Positions 45,241-55,193 of a stretch of 64,000 nt of DNA are shown piece by piece (within the stretch, counting starts at the first letter, position 1; each line of letters opens with the position of its first letter). Source of the stretch: Alphaproteobacteria bacterium (GTDB lineage: Bacteria; Pseudomonadota; Alphaproteobacteria; Puniceispirillales; Puniceispirillaceae); contig RFZL01000002.1 in the NCBI GenBank assembly GCA_009920665.1, positions 1-64,000 on the forward strand, read 5' to 3'. A model generated the notes under the pieces. It was not told the DNA's origin. It saw nothing but the letters and a program-made list of their open reading frames with translations, and ran no database searches. A program made the position numbers and the translations under genes.

Positions 45241-46809
45241 ATGACATCACGGCGAGCCCTTCTATCCGTTTCCGACAAGACCGGTCTCATCCCGTTCGCC
45301 ACCAGCCTTGCCGCACATGGGTTCGAAATCCTGTCGACCGGCGGCACCGCGACCACGCTTCGCCACGCCGGGCTGGCGGTCACCGATGTTGCCGATATCA
45401 CCGGCTTCCCCGAGATCATGGACGGGCGGGTCAAGACGCTGCATCCGAACATCCATGGCGGGTTGCTGGCCCGCCGGGACAATGATTCGCATCTTGCCGC
45501 AATGCGGGACCAGGGCATTGCCGGGATCGATCTGCTGGCGGTCAACCTCTATCCGTTTGAACAGCAGCGCGCGAACACCGACGATTTCGCCACCCTTGTC
45601 GAGTATATCGATATTGGTGGCCCGGCGATGCTTCGCGCCGCGGCGAAGAACCATGAATTCGTGACCGTGCTTTGCGATCCGGCGGATTATGATGCCGTCA
45701 TCGCCGAGCTGGCCGGCTCCGGCGATGTCAGCCAGACGACCCGGCGCCGCCTTGCCGGCCGCGTTTTTGCGCGCACCGCAACCTATGACCGCGCCATCGC
45801 CGACTGGATGGCCAGCGCCGGGGCGGATGGCGGATTCAGCGAGACGATGACACTTGCCGGCCAGCGCATTCAGGAACTGCGCTATGGCGAAAACCCGCAT
45901 CAGAAGGCGGCGCTCTATGCCGCCGGTCCGGCGCGCCCCGGCGTGGCGAACGCCGCACAGATCCAAGGCAAGCCGCTGTCCTACAACAATCTGAATGATA
46001 CGGACGCCGCCTTCGAGCTTGCTGCCGAATTCACCGAGCCGACCATCGCCATCATCAAGCACGCCAATCCTTGCGGCGTTGCCTCGGCAGAATCGCTTGG
46101 CGATGCCTGGGATGCAGCGCTTGCGGCCGACCCGGTCAGCGCCTTTGGCGGCATCGTCGCCGCCAACAGGCGGCTTGATGAAGCGACAGCGCGCAAGATC
46201 ACCGGCATCTTCATCGAGGTCGTGATCGCTCCCGCGGCAGATGATGCGGCGCGTGCGATCCTTGCGGAAAAACCGAACCTGCGTCTTCTCACGACCGGCG
46301 CCATGCCTGACACCGCCAACGGCGGGGTGAAGATCAAATCGGTCAGTGGCGGCTTCCTTGCACAGTCGCGCGACAGTGGCATGGTCAACATCGACGACCT
46401 GCGGATTGTCACCAGGGCGCAACCCGATGCAGCTCAGCTCGATGATCTGATGTTTGCCTGGCGGGTGGTCAAGCATGTCAAATCCAACGCCATCGTCTTT
46501 GCGCGTGACCGCTGCACGGTCGGGGTTGGTGCCGGCCAGATGAGCCGAGTCGATTCGGCCCGCATCGCCGCGCACAAGGCACGTGACACAGCGGCCCATC
46601 ATGGCTGGGATGCGCCGCGAACGATCGGCTCGGTGGCCGCTTCGGATGCGTTCTTCCCGTTTGCAGACGGTCTGGCGGCGCTGATCGAGGCCGGCGCCAC
46701 GGCGGTGATCCAGCCTGGCGGCTCGAAGGCCGATGAAACGGTAATCGCCGCCGCCAACGAGGCCGGAATCGTCATGGCCCTGACCGGCATGCGCCATTTC
46801 AACCACTGA
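45241..46809 (+). CDS. purH: Bifunctional AICAR transformylase / IMP cyclohydrolase
   Basis: A 522-residue enzyme for the last two steps of IMP synthesis. The N-terminal MGS-like cyclohydrolase domain (about 1-195) contains [23 protein letters not shown] and [18 protein letters not shown]. The C-terminal transformylase has the catalytic IIKHANPCG segment and ends [14 protein letters not shown], as usual. The length is standard. It uses 10-formyl-THF, tying it to the C1 pool. It follows the heparinase gene by 93 bases. Confidence 0.96.
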   Translation: MTSRRALLSVSDKTGLIPFATSLAAHGFEILSTGGTATTLRHAGLAVTDVADITGFPEIMDGRVKTLHPNIHGGLLARRDNDSHLAAMRDQGIAGIDLLAVNLYPFEQQRANTDDFATLVEYIDIGGPAMLRAAAKNHEFVTVLCDPADYDAVIAELAGSGDVSQTTRRRLAGRVFARTATYDRAIADWMASAGADGGFSETMTLAGQRIQELRYGENPHQKAALYAAGPARPGVANAAQIQGKPLSYNNLNDTDAAFELAAEFTEPTIAIIKHANPCGVASAESLGDAWDAALAADPVSAFGGIVAANRRLDEATARKITGIFIEVVIAPAADDAARAILAEKPNLRLLTTGAMPDTANGGVKIKSVSGGFLAQSRDSGMVNIDDLRIVTRAQPDAAQLDDLMFAWRVVKHVKSNAIVFARDRCTVGVGAGQMSRVDSARIAAHKARDTAAHHGWDAPRTIGSVAASDAFFPFADGLAALIEAGATAVIQPGGSKADETVIAAANEAGIVMALTGMRHFNH

Positions 46810-46874
46810 TCCCTGTTTGACAGACCCGGCTGACGGACGCCGTTCTGTTGACGCCGGCCGGTCGCCCCAGCTCT

Positions 46875-47921
46875 TCAGGATTGCCGACGTGCCACCATCC
46901 AGACCTTGCGCATCAGCGTTGGCAGGCTTGCCGGGCGAACCTTTTGCCAGGTCTCGGGCGGCCCAGCACCGTCATATCTGGCGACCGCCACATCCATGCT
47001 TAGCGAGAAATGCGTGAAGATATGGCTGACGCTGTCCCCGGCCATCCGCCAGTCGGCCTCGAAGGGGGCGTTGGCAAACGGATTTTCAGGATCATAGGCA
47101 CCGTCATCGGGGGTCCATCCGGCTGACGGGAAGGCCAACATGCCACCAAGCATGCCCCGTTCAGGACGCGATACCATGAAGGCCCGCCCCTGGCTGTCAG
47201 TGGCGACAAAGGCGATGCCGCGGCGTTCCGGCCTGGTCTTTTTCGGCGCTTTCACCGGCCAGGCCTCGGGCGTGCCGGCGCGGCGCGCGGCGCATCCCCC
47301 GGCAAGCGGACAGGCCTCGCAGCCGGGATTGCGCGGCGTGCAGACAGCATTGGCAAAATCCATCAGCGCCTGCGGGAAGTCCGACGGGCGTTCGGGCGGC
47401 AGAATTTCGTCATACCGGCCGCCGATCTCGGCCTTCGCGGCGGGAAGCGGCGTCGTGATCACGAAATAACGCGCCAGCACCCGTTCAATATTGCCATCCA
47501 CAACCGTGCTGCGGCGTCCAAAGGCGATGGCGGCAATGGCACCGGCCGTATAGGGGCCGATCCCGGGAAGCCGGCGCAAGCCGGCGACATCATCGGGAAA
47601 GCTGCCCTGATGTTCGGCACAGACAATGCCGGCGGCGCGGTGCAGATTGCGCGCCCGCGCGTAATAGCCGAGCCCGGCCCAGGCGGCCATCACATCATCC
47701 TGCCCGGCGGCGGCCAGATCGCAGATTTCGGGCCAGCGCCGCGTGAAATCCAGAAAATAGGGGATCACCGTCGCGACCACCGTCTGCTGCAGCATGATTT
47801 CAGACAGCCACACATGGTAGGCTGGCGCCAGATCCGGCCAGCGATGCCGCCAGGGCAGGCTGCGGCCATGCCGGTCATACCAGTCGAAAATGGCTGTGGC
47901 GGGAAAAGTCGGGCTGGTCAT
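46875..47921 (-). CDS. mutY: A/G-specific adenine glycosylase MutY
   Basis: A 348-residue DNA glycosylase that removes adenine opposite 8-oxoguanine. Catalytic Glu41 is in SEIMLQQT, the helix-hairpin-helix LPGIGPYTAGAI and the Asp of VVDGNIERVLARY follow, and four Cys (CTPRNPGCEACPLAGGC pattern) bind the 4Fe-4S cluster. The C-terminal NUDIX-like domain recognises 8-oxoG. The ATG at 47921 is used; a TTG-initiated extension to 47957 has no support. It is divergent from the DciA-like gene and convergent with purH. Confidence 0.94.
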   Translation of the reverse strand: MTSPTFPATAIFDWYDRHGRSLPWRHRWPDLAPAYHVWLSEIMLQQTVVATVIPYFLDFTRRWPEICDLAAAGQDDVMAAWAGLGYYARARNLHRAAGIVCAEHQGSFPDDVAGLRRLPGIGPYTAGAIAAIAFGRRSTVVDGNIERVLARYFVITTPLPAAKAEIGGRYDEILPPERPSDFPQALMDFANAVCTPRNPGCEACPLAGGCAARRAGTPEAWPVKAPKKTRPERRGIAFVATDSQGRAFMVSRPERGMLGGMLAFPSAGWTPDDGAYDPENPFANAPFEADWRMAGDSVSHIFTHFSLSMDVAVARYDGAGPPETWQKVRPASLPTLMRKVWMVARRQS

Positions 47922-48053
47922 GGCGACGAGACTTGCATAGCCTCCCGGCCCGTTCAATCACCAGTCGGCATCACATCGGCATCACAATGGTCGCACCCGC
48001 ATGTCTGTGCTACGCTCCGCCTCAGACCCGCCGCCAGCACCGGACAGCCGCAG

Positions 48054-48530
48054 ATGACAGCCGACCGCCGCCACCGCATGACACGCCTTTCAAGACTCGT
48101 TGACGGCATGGTGGCGCCAAGCGTGCGCGAACGCGGCTTCGTGATCAGCCGGCTTGTCTCGAACTGGCGCCAGATCGCCGGTGACATGGCGGCATGGAGT
48201 CGCCCCACGCAACTCAATCTGTCGCGCCGCGGTGGCGGCACCCTGAAAGTCGCGATCACCAGCGGTTACGGGCCGATCGCGCTGCAGATGAAACAACCTG
48301 TCATCGACCGGGTGAACGCAAATTTCGGCTATGGCGCGGTTGCCGATATCGTGTTCGTGCAGACGCTTGCCCCGCAACCGTCACGTCCCGAAACTCCGGC
48401 AGGCGATAACCCGGCCGCACCCGCCCCCCTCGCCGAATCCATCTGGGAACTCGATGCCAGGCTCGAGCGCGTCAAATCACCTGAGCTCCGCGCCGCGCTG
48501 CGCCGCCTTGGCTGGACTGAACGCGACTGA
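48054..48530 (+). CDS. DUF721 (DciA-like) protein
   Basis: A 158-residue protein with a DUF721 domain (about residues 8-105: SRLVDGMVAPSVRERGF, VSNWRQIAG, LKVAITSGYGPIALQM). Proteins of this family include DciA, the ancestral loader of the replicative helicase DnaB. The tail is a low-complexity Pro/Ala segment followed by a short acidic helix. The ATG at 48054 is chosen over the long open frame to its left, which is antisense to mutY. It is the first of the dciA-dsbA-smc set. Confidence 0.82.
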   Translation: MTADRRHRMTRLSRLVDGMVAPSVRERGFVISRLVSNWRQIAGDMAAWSRPTQLNLSRRGGGTLKVAITSGYGPIALQMKQPVIDRVNANFGYGAVADIVFVQTLAPQPSRPETPAGDNPAAPAPLAESIWELDARLERVKSPELRAALRRLGWTERD

Positions 48531-48605
48531 CCACGGCGCCAAAACCGGTATTATCAGGTGTGAATCTGCATTGCCCACCGCCCGGGGTTTGGCTATTGTG
48601 GCGCG

Positions 48606-49250
48606 ATGAAACAGACCAGCCTCAAATTGCCTGCCATGCCGCGCCGCCGCTTTGTTGCGACAGGCGTCGGCGCAACAACCCTCCTCGCCATGGTGCCTTG
48701 TGCGCTGGCCGGCGATGATCTGCTGGAACATGCCCTGTCACCGCGTACGATCGGTAGCAAGGACGCGCCGATCCGGGTGGCTGAATATTACTCGATGACC
48801 TGCGGACATTGCGCCGATTTCCACAACAACACCTTTCCCAAGGTGAAAGCCAAGCTGATCGATGAGGGGATTGTCCGGTTCGAAATGCGCCCGTTCCCGC
48901 TCGACGGTCTGGCGTTGCGCGCGCACGCCCTTGTCCGCGCCGTGCCGGAGACAAAATTCTTCCCTCTGGTAAAGATGCTTCTGGCCAAGCAGCCGGTCTG
49001 GGTGCGTGCCACCGATCCGGTCGCCGAATTGCAGAAAATGGCGCGGCTGGCTGGTGTCAGCGAGGATGAATTCAACGGCATCATGCGCAACCGGCCATTG
49101 CTGGAAGGCATTGTCGATCTGCGCCAGAAGGGCATGGATGACTGGAAGATCAGTTCGACACCCTCCTTTGTCGTGAATGATGATCTGTTGATTTCCGGCA
49201 ACAGGGATTATGAAGAATTTGCCGAGCAACTCAGCGCCTTTGGTGCGTGA
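48606..49250 (+). CDS. DsbA family thiol:disulfide oxidoreductase, possible Tat substrate
   Basis: A 214-residue thioredoxin-fold protein with the active site CGHC (Cys66, Cys69) and cis-Pro loop SSTPSF near residue 187. The N-terminal MPRRRFVATGVGATTLLAMV (11-30) contains a twin-arginine-like motif followed by a hydrophobic stretch, so export by Tat (or Sec) to the periplasm is likely. It resembles DsbA/DsbG-type proteins found before smc in alphaproteobacteria. The start has no strong ribosome-binding site. Confidence 0.87.
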   Translation: MKQTSLKLPAMPRRRFVATGVGATTLLAMVPCALAGDDLLEHALSPRTIGSKDAPIRVAEYYSMTCGHCADFHNNTFPKVKAKLIDEGIVRFEMRPFPLDGLALRAHALVRAVPETKFFPLVKMLLAKQPVWVRATDPVAELQKMARLAGVSEDEFNGIMRNRPLLEGIVDLRQKGMDDWKISSTPSFVVNDDLLISGNRDYEEFAEQLSAFGA

Positions 49251-49307
49251 GGGGCATTTGACCACTTTGCCTGAAATTTGTTTCATGACCGGGGCTGGTA
49301 GCCGTCA

Positions 49308-52300
49308 GTGATTTTCAAAACCCTGAAGATGACCGGTTTCAAGTCCTTTGCCGACGCGGCAGAGGTCGAGATCGAATCGGGCATGACCGGCATTGTCGGC
49401 CCGAATGGCTGCGGCAAATCCAATATTGTCGAGGGTCTGCGCTGGGTGATGGGCGAAAGCAACGCCCGCCAGATGCGCGGCGCGGAAATGGACGATGTGA
49501 TCTTTTCCGGCACCGAACAACGCCCGGCGCGCAATCTTGCCGAGATCACGCTGCAGCTCGACAACAGCAACCGCAGCGCGCCAAGCGAGTTCAACAACGA
49601 GGACGAGCTGGAGATCACCCGCAAGATCGAACGCGGCAAGGGAAGCAGCTATTTCGTCAATGCCAAGCCGGCACGGGCCAAGGATGTACAGCTTCTGTTC
49701 GCCGATTCGGCCACCGGCGCGCGGTCCTCGGGGATCGTCTCGCAGGGGCGCATCGGTGCCATTGTCGGCGCCCGCCCGACAGACCGTCGCGCACTGCTTG
49801 AGGAAGCCGCCAATATCCGCGGCCTGCACGCCCGCCGCCATGAGGCCGAATTGCGGCTTCGCGGCGCCGAGACAAATCTGGAGCGGCTCGATGATGTCAT
49901 CGCCGGGCTTGTCGAACAGCGTGACTCGCTTCGCAAGCAGGCCCGTCAGGCGGCACGCTACCGCTCTGTCGCCGACCGGATTCGGAAAGCCGAGGCGCAG
50001 CTTCTTCTGGCCCGCTGGCATGCCGCGGAATCAGCCCGCACGGACGCCGGCGCCGCCATGACAGCGGCACAGGCCGCCACTGCCGAACTGACCGCCGCCG
50101 CCGCCGCCTGCGCGACGCTCCGCACCGAACGTGCCGCCGCCCTGCCGTCATTGCGCGAGGCCGAGGTGGCGCGCGCGGCGGAATATCAGCGCCTGGCCAT
50201 TACCCGGGACGAGCTTGACCGTGAAGAAGCGCGGATTCGCGACGCCATCGAGCGCGGCGCGCGTCAACAGGACCAGATGCGCGAGGATATAGCGCGCGAG
50301 ACCGGCCTTCGCAGCGATGCCGATGAGGCGATGGTCCGGCTTGATGCCGAAGCCACCGCCCTGCGGACGCAGATTGATGATGCCGCGCCGCAGCGTGACG
50401 AGGCGGAACAGAACCTGGCGAGCATCCGCGCACAGGCTGACGGGGCAGAGGCCGAGCTTGCCGATGCCGCCGCGCAGGTCCGTGCCGCCGCCGCAACGCG
50501 CGAGGCACTTGCGACAAGAATCAGCGATCTGGAAGGCCGGCTTGCCGCGGCCGCCGAGGCGCTTGCCGCCATCTCGCTGGAATCGCTCGAGGAGGAAGCC
50601 AGCCTGACGCAGGCTGATTTCACCGCCGCAGGCGAGGCCGCCGAGGCTGCGCGCCAGCAGCAGGATACCGCTGAAACAGCCTTTGCCGAAGCGCAGGCCG
50701 CCGCCGAGGCTACCCTTTCGGCGCGGCGCGACGCCGCCACGGTGACAGCGCGCCTGCAGGCGGAAATCGATGCACTCAGCTATCTGCTGACCGGCCCGGA
50801 TGGCAGCGCCGATACGCCGGTCCTCGACAGCCTGGCTGTCAGCGACGGCATGGAAAAGGCACTGACATCATATCTTGCCGAGGAACTGGCCGCGCCGGCG
50901 GGAACCGGCGAGACAGCTTATTGGCGCGGCGGCGGCGACGCCGCGGCATTGACGCCGCCCGAAGGCAGCACGCCGCTGGCTGATTTTGTCAGCGGCGCCC
51001 CTGAACTGGCGACGACACTTGCCGGGGTCGGCATTGTCGACAGCGCGTCGGAAGCGCAGGTCATGCAACCGTCATTGCGACCGGGCCAAGCGGTGACAAC
51101 CCGCGAGGGCGGGCTCTGGCGATGGGACGGTTTCGTGCGTCGCAGCGCCGCCCAGGACAGCAGCGCCGAACGGATCCGCCAGCGCCAACGGCTGGAAACG
51201 CTGCAGGACGAGCTCGCATCCGCTACAGCCGCCGAGGCCGGACAGGCCGACGCTGCCGCCACCGCCGAAGAGGGGCTTCGCACCGCTCGGGAGTCTTTGG
51301 CCGCACAGCGCGTAGCCACCGACAGCGCCGAGGCGGCCAGAGCCACCGCGCGCCAGAAAGAGGAAAGTGCCGGGCTGCGGCTGGACACGGCACGCCAGCG
51401 CGCCATCGAGCTCGACGAGGCCACCACCGGCATGCGCGCCGACCTTGCCACCGCCAATGAGGAGGCAGCAAGGCTTGGCGACGATGCGGCACTGGCACTG
51501 GCCGAGACCGAAGCGCGGCGGAAAGCCGAAACTGTACGCGGCTTGCTGGCCGAAGCGATGCAGGCCGAATCCCGACTTGCCGAAACATTGCGCGCGGCGC
51601 GTGACCGGCTTGCCAGCTGCCAACAGGAATCGGCGCAGTGGCAACAGCGTCAGGCCGGCGCCTCGTCACGCGTGGAACAGATGCAGACCCGCCTTGCCGA
51701 GGCAGAGGCCGAGCAGGCGCGGCTGGCCGCCATGCCGGACGATATCACCGCGCGGCGTCATGAAATGGGCGACCGGCTGGAAGCCGCCGAGGCCGAGCGC
51801 CAGGCGGCTGGCGACGCGTTGCATCTTGCCGAAACCGCGCTTGCCGAGGCCGAGGCCGCGCAGCGCAGCGCTGATGCCGCGCTGGCCGAAAGCCGCGAGC
51901 AGCTGATCCGCGCCGAGGGTATGCGTGAGCGCGCCGAGGAAAGCCGGCGCGTGATCCTGGAGCTGATCAGAGAGAAGCTGAGCTGCACGCCGGACGGGCT
52001 TCCGGAACTTGCCGAGGCCGAGGATGCGGCCGCGCTTCCCGAGCTTGGCGTTCTGGAGGAGCGGGTGCAGCGTCTGGTCCGCGAGCGCGACAATATCGGG
52101 CCGGTCAATCTTCGTGCCGAAACCGAAATGGCCGAGGTGGCCGCGCGGATCGAATCGATGGAGGCCGAGGCCGAGGATCTCGTCGCCGCCATCGAAAAGC
52201 TTCGCGCCGCCATTTCGAAACTCAACCGGCAGGGCCGCGAGCAGCTTCTTGGCAGCTTTGCCGAGGTCAATGCGCATTTCAAGGACCTGTTCAAGATCCT

Positions 52301-52727
52301 GTTTGGCGGCGGCACGGCGGAACTTCAGCTGACCGATTCCGATGACCCTCTTGAGGCCGGCCTTGAAATTCTGGCGCAGCCGCCAGGCAAGCGCTTGCAG
52401 TCTCTGTCGCTGCTGTCGGGCGGTGAGCAGGCACTGACCGCGCTGGCGATCATCTTTGCCGTGTTCCTGACCAACCCGGCGCCAATCTGCGTCCTTGACG
52501 AGGTTGATGCGCCGCTTGATGACACGAATGTCACCAGATTCTGCGACCTGCTGCGTGAAATCACCAACAAGACAAGCACGCGGTTCCTGGTCATCACGCA
52601 CCACCGGATGACGATGGCAAGGATGGACAGGCTGTTCGGCGTGACGATGGAACAGCGCGGCATCTCAAAGCTTGTTTCAGTGGATTTGCAGACGGCCGAG
52701 CGAATCCGCGACGCGGCCGTGGCCTGA
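49308..52727 (+). CDS. smc: Chromosome segregation ATPase SMC
   Basis: An 1139-residue SMC protein for chromosome condensation and segregation. Walker A GPNGCGKSNI is at 31-40; two long Ala/Glu/Arg-rich coiled coils flank a hinge near residues 490-600; the ABC signature LSGGEQALTALAI and Walker B ICVLDEVDAPLDD are near the end. The start is GTG at 49308, giving the canonical MIFKTLKMTGFKSF. It follows the DsbA-like gene by 57 bases. Very long alternative frames inside it reflect Ala/Arg-rich composition. Confidence 0.96.
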   Translation: MIFKTLKMTGFKSFADAAEVEIESGMTGIVGPNGCGKSNIVEGLRWVMGESNARQMRGAEMDDVIFSGTEQRPARNLAEITLQLDNSNRSAPSEFNNEDELEITRKIERGKGSSYFVNAKPARAKDVQLLFADSATGARSSGIVSQGRIGAIVGARPTDRRALLEEAANIRGLHARRHEAELRLRGAETNLERLDDVIAGLVEQRDSLRKQARQAARYRSVADRIRKAEAQLLLARWHAAESARTDAGAAMTAAQAATAELTAAAAACATLRTERAAALPSLREAEVARAAEYQRLAITRDELDREEARIRDAIERGARQQDQMREDIARETGLRSDADEAMVRLDAEATALRTQIDDAAPQRDEAEQNLASIRAQADGAEAELADAAAQVRAAAATREALATRISDLEGRLAAAAEALAAISLESLEEEASLTQADFTAAGEAAEAARQQQDTAETAFAEAQAAAEATLSARRDAATVTARLQAEIDALSYLLTGPDGSADTPVLDSLAVSDGMEKALTSYLAEELAAPAGTGETAYWRGGGDAAALTPPEGSTPLADFVSGAPELATTLAGVGIVDSASEAQVMQPSLRPGQAVTTREGGLWRWDGFVRRSAAQDSSAERIRQRQRLETLQDELASATAAEAGQADAAATAEEGLRTARESLAAQRVATDSAEAARATARQKEESAGLRLDTARQRAIELDEATTGMRADLATANEEAARLGDDAALALAETEARRKAETVRGLLAEAMQAESRLAETLRAARDRLASCQQESAQWQQRQAGASSRVEQMQTRLAEAEAEQARLAAMPDDITARRHEMGDRLEAAEAERQAAGDALHLAETALAEAEAAQRSADAALAESREQLIRAEGMRERAEESRRVILELIREKLSCTPDGLPELAEAEDAAALPELGVLEERVQRLVRERDNIGPVNLRAETEMAEVAARIESMEAEAEDLVAAIEKLRAAISKLNRQGREQLLGSFAEVNAHFKDLFKILFGGGTAELQLTDSDDPLEAGLEILAQPPGKRLQSLSLLSGGEQALTALAIIFAVFLTNPAPICVLDEVDAPLDDTNVTRFCDLLREITNKTSTRFLVITHHRMTMARMDRLFGVTMEQRGISKLVSVDLQTAERIRDAAVA

Positions 52728-52810
52728 TCCCGGGCATGCCCGCGCCGGGGCCAGTTTCCCACCTGCCCAAACCCGCGGATTGGCTGGCAAAATCACAGCT
52801 GATTGAAAGC

Positions 52811-52840
52811 TTGACAAATATCGAGCCGCACCCCTATTTT
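52811..52840 (+). promoter_or_regulatory. Predicted promoter of the atp F0 operon
   Basis: A perfect TTGACA (52811-52816), an 18-base spacer and TATTTT (52835-52840), the best sigma-70-like match in the window. It is about 180 bases before atpI, in the 293-bp gap after smc, which contains no other feature I can support. Confidence 0.65.
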
Positions 52841-53020
52841 GTGCGCGATTTCGGGTACCGAAGGTTGCCGCCCTGTGCAGTGACATTCGGGTCCGGTCAA
52901 ATGGACATCAACCGCACGGGATGAGCAACGGCACACCGTATTTTGTCTTCTGGCCCAAGGGCGTGACATCGGGTTTCGGTGTTGGCTCCGGTCACATTCG
53001 GCCTCTCTGACAACACTGAC

Positions 53021-53395
53021 ATGAACGATCATGAACGGCACCGCGGCAAAGACCGCCTGCAGGATATAGACCGCCGGATCGACCGCATGCAGGAAGACAG
53101 GGCCGAGAAGGCGCGTGGGCCGGATCGTCACGGGTTGCCCGCCGGGGCAGGCGCCATTCTGGCGCGGGTTGCGACAGAACTTGTCGCTGGCGTGATCGTC
53201 GGAACGTTCATTGGCTGGGTGCTGGATCGCTGGTTTGGAACATCACCGCTGTTCCTGGTGTTGCTGTTCTTTCTTGGTGCCGCTGCCGGAATGCTGAATG
53301 TGTGGCGGATGGTGTCGGGACGCGGCATGGCCGCCGGGTATTTTGACGAGCATCGGCGCGACGCCGACGGCGAGGACAAGCAGGACGGCGACTAG
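53021..53395 (+). CDS. atpI: ATP synthase assembly protein AtpI
   Basis: A 124-residue membrane protein with a basic, charged N-terminal half and two helices (LARVATELVAGVIVGTFIGW and LFLVLLFFLGAAAGMLNVW). It is the AtpI accessory protein that aids c-ring assembly. The ATG at 53021 starts MNDHERHRGKDR; the longer frame from 52979 has no support. First gene of the F0 operon, 28 bases before atpB. Confidence 0.87.
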   Translation: MNDHERHRGKDRLQDIDRRIDRMQEDRAEKARGPDRHGLPAGAGAILARVATELVAGVIVGTFIGWVLDRWFGTSPLFLVLLFFLGAAAGMLNVWRMVSGRGMAAGYFDEHRRDADGEDKQDGD

Positions 53396-53423
53396 CCGTT
53401 GGTGAAGAGAGGACAACCGACCC

Positions 53424-54182
53424 ATGGCTTCTGAGGGCATGCATTCCCCGGTTGAACAGTTCGAGATCAGGTCGATTGTCGATTTGAGCGCCGGCGGCTA
53501 CGACATCTCCTTTACGAATTCCAGCCTGTTCATGCTGCTGGCGATGGTGGTCGGTGGCGGCTTCCTGTTCAGCGCGATGCGCAACCGCGAACTGGTCCCC
53601 GGACGGATGCAGGGCGCGGCCGAGATGATGTATGAATTCGTTGCCGATATGGTGCGTAGCAATGTCGGCAATGATGGCCGGGCCTATTTCCCGTTCGTCT
53701 TTACGCTGTTCGTGTTCCTGTTGTTCGGCAACATGCTGGGGCTGATCCCCTATTCCTACACCTTCACCTCACAGATCATCGTGACCTTCGCGATGGCCGG
53801 CTTCATCTTCCTCGCCGTGACGCTGATCGGCCTGTTCAAGCACGGCCTGCATTTCTTCAGCTTCTTCGTGCCACAGGGGGCACCAAAAGTGCTGATCCCG
53901 TTCCTGATCGTGATCGAGGTGATTTCCTATTTTGTGCGACCGGTCAGCCTGTCTGTCCGGCTGTTCGCCAATATGCTGGCGGGTCACACCATGCTGAAGG
54001 TGTTCGCCGGCCTTGCGGTGATGATCTCCGGCGCTGGCGGCATCGCGATGACCGGCTCGTTGCTGCCGTTTCTGGCGCTTGTCGGCCTGACCGGTCTGGA
54101 GGTGCTGGTGGCGGCGCTGCAGGCCTATGTATTCACCATCCTGACATGTATGTATCTGAATGACGCGCTGCATCTGCACTAG
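53424..54182 (+). CDS. atpB: ATP synthase F0 subunit a
   Basis: A 252-residue membrane subunit that forms the two proton half-channels beside the c-ring. The essential arginine is Arg179 in SLSVRLFANMLAGHT; FGNMLGLIPYSYTFTS (101-116) is another conserved block. About six transmembrane helices are present. Length and N-terminal SPVEQFEI match alphaproteobacteria. It is followed by a 109-base gap to atpE. Confidence 0.96.
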   Translation: MASEGMHSPVEQFEIRSIVDLSAGGYDISFTNSSLFMLLAMVVGGGFLFSAMRNRELVPGRMQGAAEMMYEFVADMVRSNVGNDGRAYFPFVFTLFVFLLFGNMLGLIPYSYTFTSQIIVTFAMAGFIFLAVTLIGLFKHGLHFFSFFVPQGAPKVLIPFLIVIEVISYFVRPVSLSVRLFANMLAGHTMLKVFAGLAVMISGAGGIAMTGSLLPFLALVGLTGLEVLVAALQAYVFTILTCMYLNDALHLH

Positions 54183-54291
54183 GCACAGCGTGGCGTAACG
54201 TTGACCGCTGACGTTCAAAAGCGGCCTTTGAAGACAAGACTGACCAAGACAACATTGAACTGATTTCAAAACCTACGGAAGGACTAGGAAA

Positions 54292-54519
54292 ATGGAAGTA
54301 GAAGCTGCAAAAATGATCGGTGCCGGCCTGGCCGTGATCGCTCTTGCCGGCGTGGGTGTCGGTATCGGCAACATCTTCTCCGCTCTTGTGACTTCGATTG
54401 CCCGCAATCCTGCAGCCCGCGGCGAAGTGTTCGGCATCGGCATTCTGGGCTTCGCCCTGACTGAAGCTATCGCGCTGTTCGCGCTGGTTGTTGCGCTGCT
54501 GCTTCTGTTCGCCCTCTAG
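54292..54519 (+). CDS. atpE: ATP synthase F0 subunit c
   Basis: A 75-residue hairpin of two membrane helices forming the rotary c-ring. The glycine motif GVGVGIGN is at 20-27, the polar loop ARNP at 37-40, and proton-carrying Glu58 lies in [11 protein letters not shown]; residues typical of a sodium site are absent, so proton coupling is expected. A GGAAGGACTAGGAA region just upstream is a strong ribosome-binding site, and a small hairpin (54205-54224) precedes it, both compatible with the high translation that c needs. Confidence 0.96.
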   Translation: MEVEAAKMIGAGLAVIALAGVGVGIGNIFSALVTSIARNPAARGEVFGIGILGFALTEAIALFALVVALLLLFAL

Positions 54520-54593
54520 GCCGGTTTACCGGCCCGAATGTGGCCCCGCTGTCGGGATGCGTCCCGGCACGGGTGCCCGTCAAGGAGACTGGC

Positions 54594-55193
54594 ATGAGAA
54601 GAGTGCACGCATGGGCCACGACGGCCTCGGTGGCGGTGATGGCGACAGCCACGTCGGCCGCTTATGCGGCCGGTGGCGAAGCCGGGCTTCCACAGCTGAA
54701 GGTTGGCACCTGGCCATCACAGCTGTTCTGGCTCGTTGTCATTTTCGGACTTGGATACGTCTTTATGGCGCGGGTGGTGACACCCCGCATCGGGTCTGTT
54801 CTTGAGGAGCGCCGCACACGGCTCGACGAAGACCTGACCCGTGCCCGCGAGGCCAGCGCCGAGGCGGCGCAGACACGCGCCGACTATGAAGCGAGCCTTG
54901 ACGAGGCGCGTAACGAAGCCGCCGAATTCGCGCGCAACGCCGCGAACGAGGCACAGGCAAAGGCCGACGCCACCGAGAAAAAGGCCGCCAAGAAGATGGC
55001 GACCAGGATCGGAAAGGCGGAAACCGCGCTGGCCGAGGCACGCGCCGAGGCGGAAAGCAATCTGACAGCTATCGCGACCGAGGCCGCCATTGAAGCGGCG
55101 ACACAGGTGGCCGGCGTCAAACCGACAAAGGCACAGGCCGACAAGGCCGTGAAAGCGGCGGCCAAGACTCTGGTCGCGCAAGGAGTTGGCTGA
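54594..55193 (+). CDS. atpG: ATP synthase F0 subunit b'
   Basis: A 199-residue b'-type peripheral-stalk subunit (AtpF' or AtpG in different naming schemes). An extra N-terminal hydrophobic segment (ATTASVAVMATATSAAYAAGG) precedes the real membrane anchor SQLFWLVVIFGLGYVFMARVV, and a long Ala/Glu coiled coil follows. The ATG at 54594 is fixed by AAGGAG upstream; the longer frame from 54540 is rejected. Its stop overlaps the atpF start (TGATG). Two b-like subunits are normal in alphaproteobacteria. Confidence 0.92.
   Translation: MRRVHAWATTASVAVMATATSAAYAAGGEAGLPQLKVGTWPSQLFWLVVIFGLGYVFMARVVTPRIGSVLEERRTRLDEDLTRAREASAEAAQTRADYEASLDEARNEAAEFARNAANEAQAKADATEKKAAKKMATRIGKAETALAEARAEAESNLTAIATEAAIEAATQVAGVKPTKAQADKAVKAAAKTLVAQGVG

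Noticed and set aside
45318-45345. A tRNA T-arm-like GGTTCGAAATCC word
   Set aside because: It lies inside purH codons ([10 protein letters not shown]) and has no matching acceptor or anticodon stems.
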